A DNA stretch of 64,000 bases from Clostridium sp. CS001 (lineage in GTDB: Bacteria > Bacillota > Clostridia > Clostridiales > Clostridiaceae), in the NCBI RefSeq assembly GCF_020443565.1, contig NZ_JAIZZN010000003.1, positions 124,001 through 188,000 of the forward strand, in the 5' to 3' direction. Each line of letters begins with the position of its first letter. The stretch's first letter is position 1. This document shows, piece after piece, positions 20,136-29,175 of the stretch. Below the pieces are notes generated by a model, which did not search any database, was not told the DNA's origin, and was given only the letters and a program-made list of their open reading frames with translations. The position numbers were made by a program, and so were the translations under genes.

Positions 20136-21270
20136 TGGCTTTCTTTCGCAAGAAGAAATTGACGCTCTCTTAAATGGAGGCGACGACATACCAGAACCTA
20201 AACATGAATTTGAGCTTACTGATAGTGAGAAAGATTTGTTAGGTGAAGTTGGAAATATTTCTATGGGATCGGCATCAACTGCACTTTCCACTATTGTAGG
20301 TCAACCAGTGAATATTGCAACGCCAGTAGTTTCAGTAACTACACTTAGAAAATTAAGATCACAATATGAGACTCCCAATATTGCTTTAGATGTAAAGTTT
20401 GTAAGTGGTATTTCAGGTGGAAATCTTTTAGTAATAAAAACTAGTGATGCAGCAGTTATAGCTAGTTTAATGATGGGTGGAGACGGAAAAGTAGAAGGTG
20501 TGCCAGCACTTTCAGAAATTGAAATTAGTGCAGTTTCAGAAGCTATGAATCAGATGATTGGTTCTGCTGCAACTTCTATGGCAACAATGTTTGGTAGAAT
20601 GGTAAACATTTCACCTCCTGAATCTAAGATATGGGACGACACTACATCACCTTTAAATGATAGTATAGACGAAGATGAGGAAGTTGTTCAAGTAGCGTTT
20701 AAATTGACTATTGGTGATTTAATTGATAGTACTATAATGCAAGTGCTTCCTATAGAAACTGCCCAAAAAATTATTTCTATTATGATGGGTACAGAAGAAG
20801 CAGAAGTAGCTATAACACAAGATGAAGTAAAAGGGCCAGAGGCTAAGCAAGTTCATGTAAATGAAGCTCTGCAAAGTGCGCCAGTTTACCATGAAGCAGC
20901 GCCTGAAGTGGAATATTATTCAAAACCAATAGAGAGGCAGGAATCACAAGTGGAGGTAAGGCAAGCATCGTTTAAGCCATTAACACAATCACATATGCAT
21001 AATGCACCTAGAAATATTGATTTAATATTAGATGTACCATTAGATATTTCAGTAGTGCTTGGAAAGACTAAAAAGAACATTAGGGATATTTTGAATTTGG
21101 GAACTGGATCTTTAATTGAACTTGATAAGCTAGCAGAAGAACCAGTAGAAATATTGGTAAATGGCAAAAAAGTAGCTTATGGTGAAGTAGTAGTGGTAGA
21201 TGAAAACTTTGGAGTTAGAATTACTAGTATAATTAGTGGAGAAGAAAGAGTTAAAGCTATTGTAGAATAA
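20128..21270 (+). CDS. fliY: Flagellar motor switch phosphatase FliY
   Basis: 380 aa. N-terminal EIDALL CheY-P-binding motif (FLSQEEIDALLNGG), then two CheC-type phosphatase motifs (LLGEVGNISMGSASTALS; AVSEAMNQMIGSAATSMA), a Gln/Glu-rich linker, and a C-terminal FliN/SpoA domain (LDVPLDISVVLGKTKKNI ... GTGSLIELDKLAEEPVEIL). It serves as both FliN and a CheY-P phosphatase. I prefer ATG 20128, with AAGGATGTG upstream, over ATG 20116. The second phosphatase motif has the pattern E-x2-N (SEAMNQ), so both sites may be active. Confidence 0.94.
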   Translation: MSNGFLSQEEIDALLNGGDDIPEPKHEFELTDSEKDLLGEVGNISMGSASTALSTIVGQPVNIATPVVSVTTLRKLRSQYETPNIALDVKFVSGISGGNLLVIKTSDAAVIASLMMGGDGKVEGVPALSEIEISAVSEAMNQMIGSAATSMATMFGRMVNISPPESKIWDDTTSPLNDSIDEDEEVVQVAFKLTIGDLIDSTIMQVLPIETAQKIISIMMGTEEAEVAITQDEVKGPEAKQVHVNEALQSAPVYHEAAPEVEYYSKPIERQESQVEVRQASFKPLTQSHMHNAPRNIDLILDVPLDISVVLGKTKKNIRDILNLGTGSLIELDKLAEEPVEILVNGKKVAYGEVVVVDENFGVRITSIISGEERVKAIVE

Positions 21271-21347
21271 AGCAATAAACTCTAAACTAGAATTACATAT
21301 ACTATAAAAAGGAATAATGAAAATTTATTTCTTTTTATTTTTTTGTA

Positions 21348-21374
21348 TAAACTTTAATGGAGTATATACGATAA
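21348..21374 (+). promoter_or_regulatory. Sigma-28 promoter of the flgM-flgN-flgK-flgL... operon
   Basis: TAAACTTT-N11-TACGATAA against the consensus TAAAGTTT-N11-GCCGATAA. It is 60 bases before the flgM start. The anti-sigma gene is thus probably under its own sigma factor, as in Bacillus and enterics. Confidence 0.8.
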
Positions 21375-21433
21375 TAGAAATAGATAGAAGTAGAGAGGGA
21401 TATTAATTTCTATAAAGCTAGGAGTGGATAAGA

Positions 21434-21706
21434 GTGAAAATAAATGCAGTGAAAAATAATGTTGTTAATACTTATAAAAACAGTACATCAAAAGTAGATG
21501 CAAAGGTATCTATTTCAAAAAAGGATACTATAGAGTTATCCTCAGCAGGTAAAACTCTAAGTGCATTTGCCTTAGATAGTAAATGTGTAAATTCAAAAGA
21601 AAAAATAGATGCTATTAGAAGTGAGGTAATGCAAGGCACTTACAAAATGGATTCAACATTAACTGCTAAAAAGATTATTGAGGTTATGAAAGGGAGAGAC
21701 ATTTAG
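21434..21706 (+). CDS. flgM: Anti-sigma-28 factor FlgM
   Basis: 90 aa. The C-terminal half (DSKCVNSKEKIDAIRSEVM, GTYKMDSTLTAKKIIEVM) is the conserved sigma-28-binding region; the N-terminal half (KDTIELSSAGKTLSAF) is the expected flexible part. It holds SigD/FliA inactive until hook completion. The start is GTG 21434 behind AGGAGTGG. It opens the late operon and is preceded by a good sigma-28 promoter. Confidence 0.92.
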   Translation: MKINAVKNNVVNTYKNSTSKVDAKVSISKKDTIELSSAGKTLSAFALDSKCVNSKEKIDAIRSEVMQGTYKMDSTLTAKKIIEVMKGRDI

Positions 21707-21708
21707 TT

Positions 21709-22119
21709 ATGAAAGATAAACTAAATAGTGTCATAATACAGGAAATAGAAGCAATATTAATACTTTTGCTAGCACTAGAAGAGCAACACAAATGTATAAT
21801 TGTTGCTGATATTTTTGGAATGGAAGCCTGCGTAGGAAAAATTAAAGATGCTAACAAAAACATAGCCAGCATGGAAGTTGAGCGGAGAAAACTTACGCAA
21901 AGCAAGGGCATGACAGAGATAATTGAAGAACTTAGAGATGACGAGCTTGAAAGTAATTATCACAAAATTAAGCAGTTACTGCAAGAAGTTGTACTACAAA
22001 AGGATACAAATGAACTGCTTATAAAACAAGGACTTAGTTTTACAAATAGAATACTAAATGTATTAAACCCGGTACGGGAAACAAAAACTTACAATGCTTA
22101 TGGCAAAGTAAAGAAATAA
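21709..22119 (+). CDS. flgN: FlgN-type export chaperone for hook-associated proteins
   Basis: 136 aa, almost entirely helical and charged, starting two bases after flgM. Length, composition and position between flgM and flgK identify it as FlgN, which escorts FlgK and FlgL to the export gate. It has a run VERRKLTQSKGMTEIIEELRDDEL typical of the family's coiled coil. Sequence conservation in FlgN is low, so context carries part of the call. Confidence 0.85.
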   Translation: MKDKLNSVIIQEIEAILILLLALEEQHKCIIVADIFGMEACVGKIKDANKNIASMEVERRKLTQSKGMTEIIEELRDDELESNYHKIKQLLQEVVLQKDTNELLIKQGLSFTNRILNVLNPVRETKTYNAYGKVKK

Positions 22120-22133
22120 CATGAGGTGAAGAG

Positions 22134-23936
22134 ATGTCAGGATTATTTGGAACTTTTAATGTAGCTAAAAGAGGTATGTTCGCACAACAAAAGGCAATTG
22201 ATGTAACAACTCACAATATATCTAATGCTAATACAGAAGGATATTCAAGGCAGAGAGCTACAATGGAGACTACAAGGCCATTTGGTATGCCTAGTATGAA
22301 TAATGCAATTGGACCAGGGCAATTAGGTACTGGAGTACAGATTTCCTCCATATCAAGAATTAGAGATAGTTTTTTAGATTATCAGGTAAGAACAGAAAAT
22401 GGTACAAAAGGCTGGTATGAGGGTCGAGAGCAGTTTTTAACAGAAATTGAAAGTATCATGAATGAACCTAGCGATACAGGGGTTTCGACTCTCCTAGGAA
22501 AGGTTTTTGACTCCTGGCAAGAACTATCAAAGCATCCAGAAAGCTCAAATGCAAGAACAGTAGTAGCCCAGCAATCTAAAGCTCTTACTGATGAATTAAA
22601 CAATACCTACAAGCAATTAATAAACCTAAAGGGCAATAGTCAAGATGTTATTAAACAAAATGTAGTAGACATAAATAATATGCTTAATCAAATAAATGAA
22701 CTAAATCAGCAGGTTATAAGTGTTAAGGTTGGTGGAAATGAACCCAATGACTTAATGGATAAAAGAGATTTACTAGTAGATCAACTTAGTACAAAATTTG
22801 GAATTAACATTGATAAAAAAAACTTAGCTGGAGAAGACCTTAAACCAACTGATACTGAAGGTATGGAAAATGCATATCTTGTGAGATGTAATCCTAATGA
22901 TGAGGTTAGAAGATTTTCTTATGTGAATAGTATTCTGCCAAGCAATCCACCAAAACCGGGTCACACTGAAAGATATGAAGTGACTTATTACAGAAATGGA
23001 GATATGTCAAAGGAAGAGAATAAAGTAACTATTACAATGGATTTAGATAGTAAAGGTTACAAAGACTTAGATCAAGGTAGAGTGCTTTGGGCAGACAAAG
23101 AAGGCTATGCCATAGATGGAAGTGGAAATAGAATTGCTGGTAAGAATTCCAATGGGGATGAAGTTCCACCGGGGATAACAACAGTAACTACACCAGCAAG
23201 TACAACTACACCGGTAAACATGGACGACATTAAGCTTTTCAAGCCGGAAAAAGGCGAACTAAAGGGATATATGTCTGTACAAGAAGATATTGATATATAT
23301 GTGGATCAGTTAAACAGATTAGCTAAGGGTATTGCATTTTCTATAAATGCGGTGCATAGTGGTGAAAGTACTGCCAATGAAGACTTGTTTTTTGTTAATG
23401 GCGATAATGCTACTGCTTCTGGAGAATTGGACATTAATGCAGGGAATATTTCTATTAATGAAGATTTGCTAAAAGATGTTATGAAAATTAATGTTGGAAA
23501 AATAGCTGGAGCAGGTGCTACAGACGGAAATAGAGCACTAGCTATTGCAATGCTTAGAGATGTAAGGTTAGAGATACAAGGTGTGGAGGCGGATACAACA
23601 AGAGAAGCTTTTCTTTTAAAAAATGAATTTAAAAGTGATACTGTTTTAGGGGTCATGATGGTTAATTCTAATTCAAATGGAATGACAATTGGTGGTTATT
23701 TTAAAGATACTGTAAATAGATTAGCTGTTCAGACCCAAGAAGCAAAAAGAATTGTAAAAAACCATGAAGCACTATTATCAAGCTTAGATGAAGCAAGAAC
23801 CTCCATATCAGGGGTGTCATTGGATGAAGAAATGGCTAACATGATTCAATTTCAACATGCTTATCAAGCTAATGCAAAAATTATTTCAACTGTTGATGAA
23901 CTTCTAGATGTAGTTATCAATGGGTTGAAAAGATAA
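22134..23936 (+). CDS. flgK: Flagellar hook-filament junction protein FlgK (HAP1)
   Basis: 600 aa. The N-terminal rod/hook signature is SGLFGTFNVAKRGMFAQQ, continuing to DVTTHNISNANTEGYSRQR; the C-terminal D0 helix is MANMIQFQHAYQANAKIIST. The middle holds a variable segment with Thr/Pro-rich stretches (TTVTTPASTTTPVN). Forms the first of two adapter rings between hook and filament. GAGGTGAAGAG precedes the ATG. Followed 38 bases later by flgL. Confidence 0.95.
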   Translation: MSGLFGTFNVAKRGMFAQQKAIDVTTHNISNANTEGYSRQRATMETTRPFGMPSMNNAIGPGQLGTGVQISSISRIRDSFLDYQVRTENGTKGWYEGREQFLTEIESIMNEPSDTGVSTLLGKVFDSWQELSKHPESSNARTVVAQQSKALTDELNNTYKQLINLKGNSQDVIKQNVVDINNMLNQINELNQQVISVKVGGNEPNDLMDKRDLLVDQLSTKFGINIDKKNLAGEDLKPTDTEGMENAYLVRCNPNDEVRRFSYVNSILPSNPPKPGHTERYEVTYYRNGDMSKEENKVTITMDLDSKGYKDLDQGRVLWADKEGYAIDGSGNRIAGKNSNGDEVPPGITTVTTPASTTTPVNMDDIKLFKPEKGELKGYMSVQEDIDIYVDQLNRLAKGIAFSINAVHSGESTANEDLFFVNGDNATASGELDINAGNISINEDLLKDVMKINVGKIAGAGATDGNRALAIAMLRDVRLEIQGVEADTTREAFLLKNEFKSDTVLGVMMVNSNSNGMTIGGYFKDTVNRLAVQTQEAKRIVKNHEALLSSLDEARTSISGVSLDEEMANMIQFQHAYQANAKIISTVDELLDVVINGLKR

Positions 23937-23974
23937 ATATAAGAAAATACATAGAGTAATTAAGGGGTGAAGAT

Positions 23975-24934
23975 ATGAGAGTAACCAATAAGATGCTGTC
24001 AAATAATTTTTTAAGAGATATGAGAACAAATTTAAATAATATGAATAGATTGCAAGGTCAAATGACTTCTGGTAAAGAGATAAGAAAACCTTCGGATGAT
24101 CCTTTTAAGGCTTCTAGGATAATGCAAATGTATTCTGATATAGATGCAAATAAGCAATATAAAAATAATATTAAAGATGCTATTAATTGGCTTGATACTA
24201 CAGATACAGCATTAGGACAATTAGGAAATGTATCTGGAAGAATTGAAGAACTTTTGATATCTGCTGGAAATGCTACCTATAGTGATAGTGAAAGAAAAGC
24301 CATAAAAGATGAAATAAATCAAAAGGTAGGAGAAATGTCACAAATACTAAATACTAGTTTTGATGGAAAGTATATTTTTGGAGGTACAAGGACAACAATC
24401 AAACCTGTGGAAACAGAGATGACAGGTGGAAATACCGATTTGATTTATAATACAGATACAACGGAACCAGCAAGGACTGAACAATTGAATATGATTAAAG
24501 ATAAGCGATTGGTAGAAGTGTCTCAGGGAGTAACAATGGATTATAATATTACAGCAACACAAGTTATAGATTATGGTACAGGTGTAGATGATAATCTCAT
24601 GAAATTATTACAGGATATTACTGCACACCTCGATTCTGATGATTCAAACGAGATTAAAAAATTGACCAATGAGGACCTAACAGGTATTAAAAGCTTTATG
24701 ACTAATATTTTAAAGTTACGTTCTGAAGTTGGAGCAAAACAAAACAGGATGGAAAGTGCGGAAGCTAGAAATACAGATTTGAATTTTAATATGACAGAAA
24801 TTTTGTCAAGAACTGAGGATATTGATATTACAGAAAAAACAATGGAATATGCTACTATGCAAACAATATATATTGCATCCCTTCAAACTAGTGCTAAAGT
24901 ACTTCAACCTTCATTACTGGATTATCTGAGATAA
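23975..24934 (+). CDS. flgL: Flagellar hook-filament junction protein FlgL (HAP3)
   Basis: 319 aa. The flagellin-like N-terminus (MRVTNKMLSNNFLRDMRTNL) is followed by LQGQMTSGKEIRKPSDDP, and the FDGKYIFGGT segment is typical of FlgL; the C-terminus ends in a helix with ITEKTMEYATMQTIYIASLQ. Second adapter ring below the filament. AAGGGGTGA precedes ATG 23975. Confidence 0.95.
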   Translation: MRVTNKMLSNNFLRDMRTNLNNMNRLQGQMTSGKEIRKPSDDPFKASRIMQMYSDIDANKQYKNNIKDAINWLDTTDTALGQLGNVSGRIEELLISAGNATYSDSERKAIKDEINQKVGEMSQILNTSFDGKYIFGGTRTTIKPVETEMTGGNTDLIYNTDTTEPARTEQLNMIKDKRLVEVSQGVTMDYNITATQVIDYGTGVDDNLMKLLQDITAHLDSDDSNEIKKLTNEDLTGIKSFMTNILKLRSEVGAKQNRMESAEARNTDLNFNMTEILSRTEDIDITEKTMEYATMQTIYIASLQTSAKVLQPSLLDYLR

Positions 24935-25013
24935 ATATTACTATACACAATAAATAGTTAAGAGTTAAACAATTAAGAAGAAAGTAATTTTTTATAAAGG
25001 AGTGAGTTGCAAT

Positions 25014-25439
25014 ATGGAGATAGTTACTAGGCATCATGGAATTGTGACCTACAATGACGAAGATGTTATAATATTCAAGAAAGGTCTACCAGGGTTTAAG
25101 GAGCTTAAAAACTTTATAACTTTCCCTTTAGAAAGTAATGAAGATTTTACTATATTACATTCTATTGAAGATGTTGAAGTTGGATTGGTACTGATATCTC
25201 CATTCACTATCACTTTGGATTATCAATTTAAAATACCAGACACACTTATTAAAGAACTTCAAATTGATAATGAGGAAGACGTATTAGTTCTAACTACAGT
25301 AACTTTAAATTCAAAAATTGAAGATATGACTACTAATTTAAAAGCTCCCATTATTATTAATATAAAAGAAAAATTAGGGGAACAATTAATATTAGATAAT
25401 GATAAATATAAAATAAAACAGCCACTATTTGAAATATAA
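25014..25439 (+). CDS. fliW: Flagellar assembly factor FliW (CsrA antagonist)
   Basis: 141 aa. Typical opening with a beta-rich core: FKKGLPGFKELKNFITFPLE, then DFTILHSIEDVEVGLVLISP. In Bacillus FliW binds either flagellin or CsrA, so unsecreted flagellin frees CsrA to shut off its own translation. I choose ATG 25014 behind AAGGAGTG; the GTG at 25002 overlaps this site. csrA follows by 50 bases, the usual pairing. Confidence 0.93.
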   Translation: MEIVTRHHGIVTYNDEDVIIFKKGLPGFKELKNFITFPLESNEDFTILHSIEDVEVGLVLISPFTITLDYQFKIPDTLIKELQIDNEEDVLVLTTVTLNSKIEDMTTNLKAPIIINIKEKLGEQLILDNDKYKIKQPLFEI

Positions 25440-25489
25440 AATAATAATAATTGCTATGGACTCCAAAGAGGCGCAAGGAGGAGGTCTAA

Positions 25490-25705
25490 ATGCTGGTAAT
25501 AAGTAGAAAAAAGGGTGAATCACTGTTAATAGGAGAAGATGTAGAAATAACCATAGTTAAAGTTGAAAATGGCACTGTAAAAATCTCTATAAATGCACCA
25601 AAGGAAATTAGCATTTTAAGAACAGAGCTTTACAAGGAAGTCAAGGATGAAAACCAAAACGCAATGACTTTTGATGCAGCAGCTTTGAAAAAGTTAAAGA
25701 AATAA
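25490..25705 (+). CDS. csrA: RNA-binding translational regulator CsrA
   Basis: 71 aa. [20 protein letters not shown] and [17 protein letters not shown] give the CsrA dimer fold with the RNA-contacting Arg retained. It differs from common CsrA sequences in KISINAPK (Ser for Gly) and ILR (Leu for His before the Arg). Binds GGA loops in mRNA leaders. A fitting site lies in the flagellin leader at 29136-29151. AGGAGGAG precedes the ATG. Confidence 0.93.
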   Translation: MLVISRKKGESLLIGEDVEITIVKVENGTVKISINAPKEISILRTELYKEVKDENQNAMTFDAAALKKLKK

Positions 25706-25721
25706 AATACGGGGGGTAAAC

Positions 25722-26069
25722 ATGGATATTGGGGGTATTAGTCAAAGCAAGCCATTAGAAATAGATAGATTTTATAAAGCACCACAAAACATTAAAATTT
25801 CAAATTCAACGGAAAATAATAATTCATTAGGTGAAAAAGAAAATAACGAAATAGAGATTAAAAATGCAGTAGGTAAGATAAATAAGGTTTTAGAGGGGCA
25901 AGGTACACATCTACAATATGAAAAACATGATGTACTTAATCAAATGATTATAAGAGTAATTGATGATAATACTAAAGAAGTGATAAAAGAAATCCCTTCA
26001 AAAAAGATTTTAGATATGGTAGCTAAAATGTGTGAAATGGCTGGTGTTTTAATATATAAAAAGGCATAA
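25722..26069 (+). CDS. flaG: FlaG family flagellar protein
   Basis: 115 aa. The C-terminal half (LQYEKHDVLNQMIIRVIDDN, then TKEVIKEIPSKKILDMVAKM) is the FlaG domain; the N-terminal 40 residues are polar and variable, as usual. FlaG proteins influence filament length in several bacteria, but the mechanism is unknown. GGGGGG-type ribosome site, 16 bases after csrA. Lies between csrA and an unknown gene in the late operon. Confidence 0.88.
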   Translation: MDIGGISQSKPLEIDRFYKAPQNIKISNSTENNNSLGEKENNEIEIKNAVGKINKVLEGQGTHLQYEKHDVLNQMIIRVIDDNTKEVIKEIPSKKILDMVAKMCEMAGVLIYKKA

Positions 26070-26142
26070 TTTTTTAGAATAAAAAGCATAACCGTTTAGC
26101 ATAAAAGGAATAACCCTTTATGGAAGATTTAGGAGGGATGTT

Positions 26143-26433
26143 ATGGAATTTAAATTAAATAAAATTGATGTTGAAATAAGGCAGAGAGTTAAAGATACAA
26201 CAAAATCTGGTGTAATTCATAGAAAAGATTCGATAACTGTAAATAAGGATAGAAATCCTAAAGATAGTTCCAGTTCTTACGAGGAATTTAAGGACAAGCT
26301 TTTAAAATATAATAATGACCATAAAATAACTGTGAAGGCCTTTAAAAACCAGCAATATGAGGTAGAAGTTTTTAAAGAAAACTTAGAAAAAGAGCAAATG
26401 GATATAGGTCATTTTATTGATACTAAAAAGTAG
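26143..26433 (+). CDS. Unrecognised 96-aa protein in the late flagellar operon
   Basis: A charged, Lys/Asp-rich small protein with no signal peptide, no membrane segment and no motif I know (e.g. SSSYEEFKDKLLKYNNDH, and QQYEVEVFKENLEK). AGGAGGG lies just ahead of the ATG and fliS starts 13 bases after its stop, so it is almost certainly translated with its neighbours. Position between flaG and the filament chaperone fliS suggests a filament-assembly role or an export chaperone, but that is inference from location only. Confidence 0.7.
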   Translation: MEFKLNKIDVEIRQRVKDTTKSGVIHRKDSITVNKDRNPKDSSSSYEEFKDKLLKYNNDHKITVKAFKNQQYEVEVFKENLEKEQMDIGHFIDTKK

Positions 26434-26445
26434 AGGTGAAGCAAT

Positions 26446-26841
26446 ATGGCAATGAACACACAGGCAAATGCATTTAATACTTATAAAAACAATAGTGTGA
26501 ATTTCGCATCAAAGGATCAATTGCTTTTAATGCTGGTAGATGGGGCTGTAAAGTTTTCTAAAATAGGTAGACAAGCTATTTTAGATAAAGATGTTAAAAA
26601 GGCTCATGAACACATTATAAAAACTCAAAATATATTTTATGAACTAATGACCACATTAGATGTAAATATTGGAGGAGTATGGGCTCAAAATTTAATGAGT
26701 ATATACGATTTTATAATAAGAAGACTTGCAGATGCTAACATTAAGAAAAGTGAAAAAATTATGAATGAAATAATTCCACTAATCGAAGAGGTTAGGGATA
26801 TTTGGAGTGAAGCATATAAATTATCTAAGGTAAATAAATAG
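26446..26841 (+). CDS. fliS: Flagellin export chaperone FliS
   Basis: 131 aa, all-helical. Family features include QANAFNTYKNNSVNFASKDQ near the N-terminus, LLLMLVDGAVKFSKIGRQAI, and IYDFIIRRLADANIKKSEKI. Binds the flagellin C-terminus to prevent early polymerisation; in Bacillus it also feeds FliW regulation. AGAGGTGA precedes the ATG; fliD follows by 15 bases. Confidence 0.94.
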   Translation: MAMNTQANAFNTYKNNSVNFASKDQLLLMLVDGAVKFSKIGRQAILDKDVKKAHEHIIKTQNIFYELMTTLDVNIGGVWAQNLMSIYDFIIRRLADANIKKSEKIMNEIIPLIEEVRDIWSEAYKLSKVNK

Positions 26842-26856
26842 AGGGGGTTGGATTAA

Positions 26857-28515
26857 ATGAGAATTACTGGTATGGCTACAGGAATGGATACGGATACTAT
26901 GATAAAGCAAATGATGAAACCTTATACCATGAGAGTGGATAAGATGAAACAGGATAGGCAAATGGTAGCGTGGAAGCAAGAACTTTACAGGGATATATTA
27001 TCAGATACAGCTTCTATGAAAAACACATATTTTGATTTGCTAAAACCAGATACCAATATTTTGCGTAAAAGCAACTATTCGGGATTTGATATAACGGCTA
27101 CTAGCAGTATAGCAGGGGAAAGTGCTGGGGTTAGTGCTACAGTGTCGGCGGGAGCTGTGGCTGGGACGTATAAGGTGGAAGTAACGGAGTTAGCTACACC
27201 AGACAAAATAGAAGGTGGCAAAGTAACGGCAAATAAATCTACAAAATTAAGTGAATTAGGTATTGTAGCTACTGAAACTTTAACATTTAAGTATAACGAC
27301 GCTGCTGGCCAACCAAAAGAAATGATACTAAAGGTAGCAAATCCTACAGACCCAGTAACGCCTACAATACCAGGAACCACTACAATATCATCAGAAGCTA
27401 CAGTATCACAATTAATGGATGCAGTTAACAAAGGTACCGGTGGGGAAGTTAAACTAAATTATAGTGAACTAACACAAAAATTTAGTATAGAGAGTTTACA
27501 AACAGGATATAACAAAGCATCTTTAGCAGTAACAGAAAACGAAGTAGAAGTAGGAAAGGGGGGGATTTTAACAAAATTTAATTTAACTGTAGCTAAAGGT
27601 GGAAATGTAACGGCTGGAATAGATGCTATAGTTAAAATAACTCCTCCAGGTTCTATAGTAGGAATTGATGTTACAAAACCTGGGAATGATTTTTCTATAG
27701 ATGGAGTTAACTATACATTAACAAAGAAAGGCATAACCAATATCACAGTTTCTGCTAATTCGCAAAACACCTATGATAAAATCAAGGGGTTCATAGAAAA
27801 ATACAATGAATTAGTGGAAAAGGTTAGCGGAAAAACTGATGAAAAGAAGCAATATAAGTATCTTCCACTTACTGATGAACAAAGGAAAGAAATGAAGGAA
27901 GATGAAATTAAACAATGGGAGACTAAGGCTAAAGTAGGACTTTTAAAAGGCGACCCAGGCCTCGACAACATGCTTACCTCAATGAGAAGGGCTTTCTTTG
28001 ATGAAGTAAAAGATGCAGGCATATCTCTTTCTGAAATTGGATTATCGACATCACCAGATACAACTCAAAGAGGGAAGATTATAATAAATGAGGAAAAACT
28101 GAAAAGTGCTATTGAAACAAAAGGCGAAAAGCTTATACAGTTATTTACAAAGGAGTCTACAACTTCATATAATCCTAATGCTGGCAGTGATGAAAAAAGC
28201 AAAAGAAATGAAGAGCAAGGTATATTTCAAAGAATAAGTGACATTTTGCAAGATTATACAAGAACAACAAGAAATTCTGATGGTAAAAAGGGTATTTTGA
28301 TTGAAAGAGCAGGTATAAAAGGAGATACAACCGAATTTAAATCTTTATTATCTGAGGATATTATAAAGAAAGATGCAAAGATAAATGAAATGATAAAAAG
28401 TCTAGCAGTTAGAGAGAATAGCTTTTATTTAAGGTTCTCAAAATTAGAAACAGCTATGAATAAGCTGAATTCCCAATCAAGTTGGTTAGCACAACAGATG
28501 GGTGGGGGACAATAA
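26857..28515 (+). CDS. fliD: Filament cap protein FliD (HAP2)
   Basis: 552 aa. The N-terminal ITGMATGMDTDTMIKQMMKP is followed by a beta-rich middle (VSATVSAGAVAGTYKVEVTE) and a C-terminal coiled-coil region (KGFIEKYNELVEKVSGKTDE ... GISLSEIGLSTSPDTTQRG ... MIKSLAVRENSFYLRFSKLE), the order seen in FliD. Caps the growing filament and folds incoming flagellin. GAGGGGG precedes ATG 26857. Confidence 0.94.
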   Translation: MRITGMATGMDTDTMIKQMMKPYTMRVDKMKQDRQMVAWKQELYRDILSDTASMKNTYFDLLKPDTNILRKSNYSGFDITATSSIAGESAGVSATVSAGAVAGTYKVEVTELATPDKIEGGKVTANKSTKLSELGIVATETLTFKYNDAAGQPKEMILKVANPTDPVTPTIPGTTTISSEATVSQLMDAVNKGTGGEVKLNYSELTQKFSIESLQTGYNKASLAVTENEVEVGKGGILTKFNLTVAKGGNVTAGIDAIVKITPPGSIVGIDVTKPGNDFSIDGVNYTLTKKGITNITVSANSQNTYDKIKGFIEKYNELVEKVSGKTDEKKQYKYLPLTDEQRKEMKEDEIKQWETKAKVGLLKGDPGLDNMLTSMRRAFFDEVKDAGISLSEIGLSTSPDTTQRGKIIINEEKLKSAIETKGEKLIQLFTKESTTSYNPNAGSDEKSKRNEEQGIFQRISDILQDYTRTTRNSDGKKGILIERAGIKGDTTEFKSLLSEDIIKKDAKINEMIKSLAVRENSFYLRFSKLETAMNKLNSQSSWLAQQMGGGQ

Positions 28516-28550
28516 AATCCTTCTAAATTGTATGTAAGGGAGTGGTTTTA

Positions 28551-28892
28551 ATGAAAGAATTAACACAGGAATTGATGCAATTTAAAAAGGTGACTATAGA
28601 GCTTATTGACGCTTTGCAGCAGGAGAAAGTACATAAATTAGACAATTTATTGAATAGTAGACAAATAGTTATTGAAAATATGGAAAAACTGCAATATACC
28701 TCGGAGGAATTTACAGATATATGTAATGGACTAGATATAGTAAATATACAGCACAAATTATTAGAACTAATGCAGCAAAGTAAAGAGGATACAAAACATG
28801 AACTAAATAAAATCCAACAAACTAAAAATGCTAATAGTAATTATAATAAGAGTTTTTATGATAATGTAGGAACATTTAATAAGAAAATATAA
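28551..28892 (+). CDS. FliT-like flagellar chaperone candidate
   Basis: 113 aa, helical and polar with leucine-rich heptads (LMQFKKVTIELIDALQQEKV, NLLNSRQIVIENMEKLQYT). Size, predicted all-helix content and the place just after fliD and before flagellin fit FliT, the FliD export chaperone, but sequence conservation of FliT is too low for certainty. I choose ATG 28551 behind AAGGGAGTGG; the GTG at 28542 lies inside that site. A strong terminator follows, closing the late operon. Confidence 0.65.
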   Translation: MKELTQELMQFKKVTIELIDALQQEKVHKLDNLLNSRQIVIENMEKLQYTSEEFTDICNGLDIVNIQHKLLELMQQSKEDTKHELNKIQQTKNANSNYNKSFYDNVGTFNKKI

Positions 28893-28902
28893 CAGGTAGG
28901 CT

Positions 28903-28929
28903 AACAGTGGAGTTTTCCACTGTTTTTTT
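28903..28929 (+). terminator. Terminator at the end of the flgM-fliT operon
   Basis: Perfect 9-bp stem AACAGTGGA / TCCACTGTT with a GTTT loop and a run of seven T overlapping the stem end. Confidence 0.9.
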
Positions 28930-29020
28930 AGTGATATTTAATAATAATTAATGATAGTAAACTAAATAAAATGAATTTACGAATAATCCAAAAAAATATA
29001 AAAATAATTTCTAAAAACTA

Positions 29021-29047
29021 TAAAGTATGCAATCATATTTACGATAG
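29021..29047 (+). promoter_or_regulatory. Sigma-28 promoter of the main flagellin gene
   Basis: TAAAGTAT-N11-TACGATAG, ~130 bases ahead of the flagellin start, giving a ~120-nt leader. The spacing is identical to the other seven sites. Confidence 0.85.
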
Positions 29048-29135
29048 TATTAGTAGGAGTTGAAAATAAACATTAACGGTAGGTTTTCAGCTGACCAAGT
29101 TTTATTAGTCTTAAAGGCTTTTAAATAAAAATAGT

Positions 29136-29168
29136 GTGCAAGGAAGTGCACTTAAAACTCAAGGAGGA
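29136..29168 (+). promoter_or_regulatory. Probable CsrA binding sites in the flagellin leader
   Basis: Five-bp stem GTGCA/TGCAC (29136-29140, 29147-29151) presents AGGAAG as a hexaloop, so GGA is exposed as CsrA prefers; CAAGGAAGT differs by one base from the consensus core CARGGATGT. A second GGA lies in the Shine-Dalgarno AAGGAGGA (29161-29168), 10 bases after the hairpin, as in the Bacillus hag leader, where CsrA bridges two sites. Binding is inferred. Confidence 0.6.
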
Positions 29169-29175
29169 ATATATT

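Noticed and set aside
29134-29175. Flagellin starting at GTG 29134
   Set aside because: It would translate the CsrA hairpin and the Shine-Dalgarno sequence; the flagellin N-terminus MIINHNLNAMNS begins at ATG 29176.
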